Shown in pieces: positions 14,466-18,357 of a stretch of 18,357 nt of DNA. A program made the translations under genes and the position numbers. Within the stretch, counting starts at the first letter, position 1, and the number at the start of each line of letters is the position of its first letter. This DNA is from Thermoplasmata archaeon (lineage in GTDB: Archaea; Thermoplasmatota; Thermoplasmata; Lutacidiplasmatales; UBA184). Where the stretch lies: the NCBI GenBank assembly GCA_030039865.1, contig JASHUS010000135.1, positions 1 to 18,357 on the forward strand, read 5' to 3'. The notes below the pieces were generated by a model. That model was not told where the DNA came from, searched no databases, and saw only the letters and a list, made by a program, of their open reading frames with translations.

Positions 14466-14912
14466 CTACGGGTCCGCTTCGTCCGCCTCATCGGGCAGGG
14501 GCGCCGGCATCGGCGGGGAAGCGCACGTGTGGATGTCGGGATCCGGCCTCCAGACGAGCTCGATCCGGAGACCTTCGGGCCCTCGCAGGTAGAGCGAGCG
14601 GGAGTTCTCGCGCTCCTTCTCGCCGGTGATCACGACGCGCGCGCGGCCCACCCGGCTGCGCAGGCCCGTCCACTCGCTGACGCGGAGAGCGATGTGGTCG
14701 ACGCCCTTCGGACCGTCGCCCTCCCCCGCGTCCCGGAGGCCCAGCACCTGATCGCCGATGAGCAGGAACGTATGGTCCGGACCTTCCCCGATGACGTCCA
14801 TCCCCAGCTGCTCGACGAAGAACCGCCGCGCCTTGATGCGATCCTTCACCCGGACATCGATATGGTCGAAGCCGATCAGCCCGAAGTCCCGGGGCGCGGT
14901 CTTCGTCGGCAC
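14466..14912 (-). CDS. VOC-family (glyoxalase/dioxygenase-like) protein
   Basis: The 148-residue protein has the paired beta-alpha-beta-beta-beta modules of the vicinal oxygen chelate fold. The first begins FDHIDVRVKDRIKARRFFVEQLGM, and the second VDHIALRV, ending in GPEGLRIELVW. Potential metal ligands are His17, His72 and Glu117; a fourth is not obvious. Lactoylglutathione lyase, methylmalonyl-CoA epimerase, dioxygenases and resistance proteins share this fold, so the reaction cannot be assigned. The C-terminal about 25 residues are Pro/Asp/Glu-rich and outside the fold. The start is GTG, with a TATA box centred 27 nt upstream, so the transcript is probably leaderless. Confidence 0.83.
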   Translation of the reverse strand: MPTKTAPRDFGLIGFDHIDVRVKDRIKARRFFVEQLGMDVIGEGPDHTFLLIGDQVLGLRDAGEGDGPKGVDHIALRVSEWTGLRSRVGRARVVITGEKERENSRSLYLRGPEGLRIELVWRPDPDIHTCASPPMPAPLPDEADEADP

Positions 14913-14935
14913 GCTCGCTCGAGAGTCTCCTGCCG

Positions 14936-14942
14936 CTATATC
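14936..14942 (-). promoter_or_regulatory. TATA box for the VOC gene
   Basis: The minus strand reads GATATAG, centred about 27 nt upstream of the GTG start at 14912. This spacing is the one expected for leaderless archaeal transcripts. Confidence 0.6.
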
Positions 14943-15020
14943 GGCTCGGTCCCTTCCGTTCCTCGGGGACCGGGGAATCCGGGGCCCTCCGCGCGGCCGG
15001 CGGACAGCCCGAACGGGAAG

Positions 15021-15028
15021 GTTAAACT
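15021..15028 (+). promoter_or_regulatory. TATA box for the tldD-tldE operon
   Basis: GTTAAACT is centred about 27 nt upstream of the tldD ATG in a GC-rich context. The transcript would start at or just before the ATG. An AGGT at 15041-15044 would then lie outside or at the extreme 5' end of the mRNA. Confidence 0.65.
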
Positions 15029-15050
15029 GGGGCGCCGGTAAGGTCGGGCG

Positions 15051-16445
15051 ATGTCCGACCTTCGGGAGCTCGACGCGGAGTTCGCCCGGGCGCTGCGCTC
15101 GCTCGAGTCCCGGACGAAGTTCGCCGAGGCCCTGGCCCAGTCGGACGCCGGGCAGGAAGTGACGCTCGACCGGCGCTCGGTGACGCCGTCGCGCGAACCG
15201 AGGATGCGCGGAGCGGTCCTTCGGGCCTGGGGTCCCGGCCGGTGGGTCGAGGCGGCGACGTCCTCGCTCAACGCCGAAGGCATCGGCAAGGCCGCGAGCG
15301 CGGTGGCGGACGCGCTGTCGAAGACGGACGGCGGCTCGACACCGCCCGGCCCCTCATCGACGCTCCGGCAAGACTGGAACGAGCGACCGGCGCGCCCGAT
15401 GCGGGACCTCGGAATGGAGGCGATGATCGCCCACGCGCGCGACGCCTTCGGCTGGGCGACCTCGGTCGCCGGCGTCCACGAGTGCCAGATCCGGATCGGC
15501 TGGACCGATGAGGAACGCTTCTACATGAACACGGCCGGGGCGCGGTGCTATCAGCTCCTTCCCAAGGTCTTCGTCGGCGTCGTACCGGTGGCGATGGAGA
15601 ACGGGCAGGTCGACTACGATTATCTCGGGGAAGGCGGGGTCGGGGGCGCGGAGCGCCTCGGACTCCTGAACGAAGAGAAAGTCCGCAACCACGCCCAGGG
15701 GTCGGTCGAGCTCCTGAAGGCGAAGGAGCCGCCGACCGGGCGGATGGCGGTCGTCCTCGACCCGGGCACGACGGGAACGTTCGCCCACGAGTCGTTCGGG
15801 CACGGTACCGAAGCGGACCAGTTCGTCCGCGATCGCTCGTACCTGCGACCGCTCCTCGGCTCGATGCTGGGACCCGAGTTCCTCACGATCGTCGATGCGG
15901 GCTCATACCCCGACGGCTGGGGAACGATCCGGTTCGACGACGAGGGCAACCCGGCGCAGCGGACCGCGCTCGTCGACCACGGCCGCTTCGTGGGGGCGCT
16001 GCACGACCGCGAGACGGCCGCGGCGCTGCACGCCCGGCCGACGGGCAACGCCCGCCGCTCCGACTTCCTCAGCCGCCTCTTCGTCCGCATGACGAACACC
16101 TACGTGGAGGCGGGCGACTGGTCCCTCGATGATCTCGTGCGGGAGGCGAAGGACGGCGTGCTCCTCGAGCACACCACGAGCGGGATCGAGGACCCGCTCG
16201 GCGGTCAGATGCAGATCAAGGTGAAGAAGGGTCGGCTGATCGAACACGGTCAACTGACGTCGCGCGTCAAATCGATGGCGTTGTCGGGGCGGGTCCTCGA
16301 CGTGCTCAAGGACGCGCGCGGGCTCAGCCGTCAATCGGATTTCGAGATGGGTCCGGGATACTGTGGCAAGGGCCACACAGACCTGCTGCCCGTCGCCAGC
16401 GGCGGAACGTACCTCCTCTCGACCGCGATCGTGGGGCCCGCATGA
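15051..16445 (+). CDS. tldD: TldD metalloprotease subunit
   Basis: TldD is the catalytic half of the TldD/TldE heterodimer. In bacteria this complex degrades peptides threaded into a chamber and matures microcin B17 and other peptides. The 464-residue protein has the zinc site HExxxH as His246-Glu247-His251 in FAHESFGHGTEADQF. It also has the third ligand Cys438 in GPGYCGKGHTDLLPVASGG, as in the E. coli enzyme. The middle section (YLGEGGVGG, LLNEEKVRNHAQGSVELL) is also typical. The N-terminal about 110 residues, before DWNERPARPM, form a more variable domain. The ATG lies 27 nt after a TATA box, so no leader is needed. Archaeal substrates are not established, and no ribosomal peptide gene is obvious beside it. 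Confidence 0.95.
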   Translation: MSDLRELDAEFARALRSLESRTKFAEALAQSDAGQEVTLDRRSVTPSREPRMRGAVLRAWGPGRWVEAATSSLNAEGIGKAASAVADALSKTDGGSTPPGPSSTLRQDWNERPARPMRDLGMEAMIAHARDAFGWATSVAGVHECQIRIGWTDEERFYMNTAGARCYQLLPKVFVGVVPVAMENGQVDYDYLGEGGVGGAERLGLLNEEKVRNHAQGSVELLKAKEPPTGRMAVVLDPGTTGTFAHESFGHGTEADQFVRDRSYLRPLLGSMLGPEFLTIVDAGSYPDGWGTIRFDDEGNPAQRTALVDHGRFVGALHDRETAAALHARPTGNARRSDFLSRLFVRMTNTYVEAGDWSLDDLVREAKDGVLLEHTTSGIEDPLGGQMQIKVKKGRLIEHGQLTSRVKSMALSGRVLDVLKDARGLSRQSDFEMGPGYCGKGHTDLLPVASGGTYLLSTAIVGPA

Positions 16446-17854
16446 GCGCGCCCCGGATGGACGCGGCGACCGCGTTCGAAGTGGCCGATCGGCTCCACCT
16501 CGCCGCTCCCTGGGAGGTGTTCGCCGAGCGTTCCCGCCGGTACGAGATCCACCTCAACGGTCGATCGATCGAGCTCGTGCGGGGTCCGATCTTCCTGGAG
16601 GGGTACGGGATCCGCATCTTCCGCCCGGCCGGCGAAGGGACGGGGGAAGGCTTCCAGGCCTCGACCGACCTCTCGAGCGAAGGGATCGCCGCGACCGTCG
16701 CCGATGCCGAGAAGGTGGCGGCCGAGTCGTCGTTCCCCGCGAAGAAGGTCGACCTGCCCGCCGGACCGGCGGGGGCTTCGAACGGGGTGGCGATCTGCGA
16801 CACGTCGCTGTGGGACCGCCCGATGGAGCGACTGCAAGAGTACGTCGACGCCCTTCTCCGCCCGTTCGACGGGCTTACCGACGTGGACCCGAGCTTCGGC
16901 TCCGTGCGGGCGACCCTGACGGAGGCTACCCTCGCGAACTCGGCCGGACTCCGCCTGGCCTATCCGCACACGACCATCTGGATGGAGCTCGCGGTCAAGG
17001 CGTCCGGCGGACCCGAGGGCCGACCTCCCGGCGAGTACTGGGTCAACGACTCCTTCCGTCGGCTCGAGCCCGAGCGGGCGGCCGGCCAAGTGCGGGATTG
17101 GTGCCGCATCGCCCGCGATGTCCGCGTCGCCACGGCGCCGCCGACCGGCGAGCTGCCGGTCGTCCTGCCCGCCTCGATCGTCACGACGATCCTGCCCCCG
17201 GTCTTCGCGGGACGATGGACCGGGCGCGCTCGCCTGCGAGAGCTCGCGCCCGCGATCGGTTCCGCATGGGCCGGCGACTCGGTGACCGTCGTCGACGACG
17301 GGCGATTTCCCTGGGGGCTCGGATCCTCGCCGTCGGACGACGAGGGGACCCCGCAACGCCGTCGCACGCTCCTCGATCACGGACGGGTCGGAGAGTTGCT
17401 GTACGACGCCCGCCACGCCGGCGCCTTCGGGACCGGCTCGTCCGGCAACGCCCTGCGCGGCCGGAGCTCGCTGTACGCCGACTGGCGGAGGTTCCTCCAC
17501 TCACCCAGTGCCGTCCCGACCACGATCGTGATCCCTCCCGGCGATGGCGGTTCGGACGCCGAGATCGCCGAGTCCGCTGGCGACGGGATCTGGGTCCAGC
17601 AGCTCGGCTGGGCGATTCCGGACCCTCTGTCGGGCGCTTTCGGCGGCGAGATCCGGATCGGCTACCGCATTCGCGGGGGCAAGCTCGCCGAACCCGTCCG
17701 CGGCGGGACGGTCGGGGGCGTGGCGCTCGCGCCCGCCGAGCATCCGTCCCTGCTGCGCGATATCGCGTCCGTGGGATCGACACCTGCTCTCGTCGAGAAC
17801 ATGTCCTCCCCGACGCTGCTCGTCAAGAACTTGACCGTCGCGGGCGCGAGCTGA
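16442..17854 (+). CDS. tldE: TldE (PmbA) partner of TldD
   Basis: This 470-residue protein overlaps tldD by ATGA, so the two are co-translated. It shares the TldD/PmbA fold but lacks any HExxxH, as expected for the non-catalytic subunit. Recognisable blocks are the LVRGPIFLEGYGIRIFRPAGEGTGEGFQ beta region (read in two parts), LANSAGLRLAYPHTTIW, the GRTTGSS-equivalent area after LPVVLPASIVTTIL, and SSDDEGTPQRRRTLLDHGRVGELLYDARHA. The GNALRGRSS segment and a C-terminal TLLVKNLTV complete the fold. It ends 24 nt before the convergent zinc-ribbon gene. PmbA is the alternative name. Assignment as TldE rather than a second TldD rests on the missing zinc motif and the operon. Confidence 0.92.
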   Translation: MSAPRMDAATAFEVADRLHLAAPWEVFAERSRRYEIHLNGRSIELVRGPIFLEGYGIRIFRPAGEGTGEGFQASTDLSSEGIAATVADAEKVAAESSFPAKKVDLPAGPAGASNGVAICDTSLWDRPMERLQEYVDALLRPFDGLTDVDPSFGSVRATLTEATLANSAGLRLAYPHTTIWMELAVKASGGPEGRPPGEYWVNDSFRRLEPERAAGQVRDWCRIARDVRVATAPPTGELPVVLPASIVTTILPPVFAGRWTGRARLRELAPAIGSAWAGDSVTVVDDGRFPWGLGSSPSDDEGTPQRRRTLLDHGRVGELLYDARHAGAFGTGSSGNALRGRSSLYADWRRFLHSPSAVPTTIVIPPGDGGSDAEIAESAGDGIWVQQLGWAIPDPLSGAFGGEIRIGYRIRGGKLAEPVRGGTVGGVALAPAEHPSLLRDIASVGSTPALVENMSSPTLLVKNLTVAGAS

Positions 17855-17878
17855 GTCCGCGCGGGACCAACCCCGGCT

Positions 17879-18112
17879 CTAGCGCTTCGTCGCGAGGCTC
17901 ACGAGGATGGTGTTGCAGGCTCGGCAGCGGCTTCCGGGCAGATTTGCGGAGTAGTTCCCCCCGAACCCGGTGCCGACCAATACCTCGAGGCCCTTCGGGC
18001 GCAGCCGGGCCGCGATCGCCTCGTGCGACCAGTACAGGCCCGAGCCGTTGCTGGTCGCGATGTAACCGGGCTCGAGCGGACCGCCGCAGGTGGCGCACTT
18101 CGCCTCCGCCAT
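17879..18112 (-). CDS. Small zinc-ribbon protein (DUF6487-like), function unknown
   Basis: The 77-residue protein has two CxxC knuckles, Cys6/Cys9 (KCATCGGPLEPGY) and Cys63/Cys66 (RCRACNTIL), which should bind one zinc. The CxxCGGxLExGYI start, an aromatic/Trp in the middle (GLYWSHE) and a C-terminal RCxxCxxIL resemble the DUF6487 group of small ribbons. The match is from memory, so the name is tentative. The ATG at 18110-18112 gives normal length. A weak TATA-like GATAC lies about 32 nt upstream. It is convergent with tldE and diverges from the element at the right edge. No link to TldDE is shown by the sequence. Confidence 0.8.
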   Translation of the reverse strand: MAEAKCATCGGPLEPGYIATSNGSGLYWSHEAIAARLRPKGLEVLVGTGFGGNYSANLPGSRCRACNTILVSLATKR

Positions 18113-18182
18113 GAGATTCGCTCGAGTCCACTGGGGCCGGGTATCTCTCGTTTGCGCTGGACTTCCCCGCCGCGAGAGCTAG

Positions 18183-18190
18183 ATTTAAGG
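18183..18190 (+). promoter_or_regulatory. TATA box near the right edge
   Basis: ATTTAAGG stands out in GC-rich DNA and points rightwards. Initiation would be expected near 18208-18212, just upstream of the structured element described next. Confidence 0.5.
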
Positions 18191-18208
18191 GCTAGGTCCA
18201 CGCCTCTT

Positions 18209-18298
18209 CGTGGCTGCCCGAAAAAAAGTCGACCCCCGGGGGCCGGGTGAAACCCCCCGGGGGTCCAGGTCATCGTGATGCGAGGCTTGGTTTTTTTT
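18209..18298 (+). ncRNA. Candidate small structured RNA (or structured leader)
   Basis: A TATA box about 25 nt upstream, a perfect 12-bp GC-rich hairpin (18231-18242 with 18254-18265) and a T8 tract (18291-18298) together delimit a unit of about 90 nt. CCGAAAAAAA (18218-18227) can also pair with TTTTTTTCGG (18292-18301), enclosing the hairpin in an outer stem. I searched for signatures of SRP RNA, RNase P RNA, tRNA and C/D box RNA and found none. The alternative is the 5' leader of the frame starting at 18278. Boundaries are inferred from promoter spacing and the T tract. Confidence 0.35.
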
Positions 18299-18357
18299 CG
18301 GTCTACCTCACCGCTCCTCCTCGAGGAGCCGGACTTGAGGTCGGTGACCCTTGAGCT
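18278..18357 (+). CDS. Possible start of a coding region running off the window
   Basis: From ATG at 18278 (GTG at 18275 is in frame) the reading frame stays open to the end, 26 codons. The last about 18 codons have the G/C third-position bias of this genome, whereas the first few (three T-ending codons over the T8 tract) do not. The true start may be elsewhere. No family can be recognised from so short a piece. The same bases can fold into a hairpin (GCTCCTC/GAGGAGC at 18313-18329), so coding is uncertain. Confidence 0.3.
   Translation, partial: MRGLVFFRSTSPLLLEEPDLRSVTLE

Noticed and set aside
16363..18114. 583-codon plus-strand frame over tldD-tldE and beyond
   Set aside because: Alternative frame of tldE; Arg-rich product, and it runs through the convergent zinc-ribbon gene.
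18218..18301. MITE-like element with CCGAAAAAAA/TTTTTTTCGG terminal inverted repeats
   Set aside because: The flanks show no target-site duplication and no second copy is visible. An RNA stem and T-tract terminator explain the same bases more simply.
18190..18357. SRP RNA or RNase P RNA at the right edge
   Set aside because: A GGGCTAGG near the start recalls archaeal SRP RNA. The UGUAAC-type Alu motif is missing, and no RNase P conserved block is seen.

Overview
The window comes from an archaeon with a very GC-rich genome and strong G/C bias at third codon positions. The archaeal assignment rests on four things: TATA-like boxes lying 25-28 nt upstream of start codons (several transcripts would be leaderless), a PF02697-type VapB antitoxin, a ComA-family phosphosulfolactate synthase, and the general gene styles. 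A Thermoplasmatota lineage of the high-GC soil type is my best guess. No rRNA or ribosomal protein gene is present to confirm it.

Left part (1-5710). The 3' end of a DUF2079 membrane-protein gene (+) runs convergently into a phosphate-uptake operon on the minus strand, transcribed pstS - pstCA - pstB. PstC and PstA are one 672-residue polypeptide. The genes overlap or nearly touch, and two TATA-like boxes lie upstream of pstS. No phoU is in the window.

Middle left (5761-11069), all on the minus strand. In transcription order: a COG3379-type alkaline-phosphatase-superfamily phosphohydrolase, a ComA-like synthase with a C-terminal winged helix, a short-chain dehydrogenase, and trehalose synthase (TreS). 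The phosphohydrolase and the ComA fusion each have a clear promoter. The order phosphohydrolase / ComA / dehydrogenase resembles the chemistry of the ComA-ComB-ComC route to sulfopyruvate with unrelated enzymes. This is a hypothesis.

Middle (11070-13496). A VapBC toxin-antitoxin pair (+) starts at a tandem CATATGCA repeat. It is followed by about 340 nt without a convincing gene, a four-helix membrane protein with a proline-rich tail (-), and about 590 nt of non-coding DNA. That last stretch contains an AT-rich island, a TATA box inside an inverted repeat, and a 14-bp palindrome that shares the CATATGCA octamer with the vapB operator.

Right part (13497-18357). Here lie a branched-chain aminotransferase (ilvE, +), a convergent VOC/glyoxalase protein (-), the tldD-tldE metalloprotease pair (+, 4-nt overlap), and a small convergent zinc-ribbon protein (-). 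The right edge shows a TATA box, a GC-rich perfect hairpin and a T8 tract. Together they look like a small RNA gene or a structured leader, followed by an open frame that leaves the window.

The main metabolic themes are phosphate import, trehalose formation, branched-chain amino-acid transamination and peptide processing. I see no CRISPR array, tRNA, rRNA or insertion sequence.
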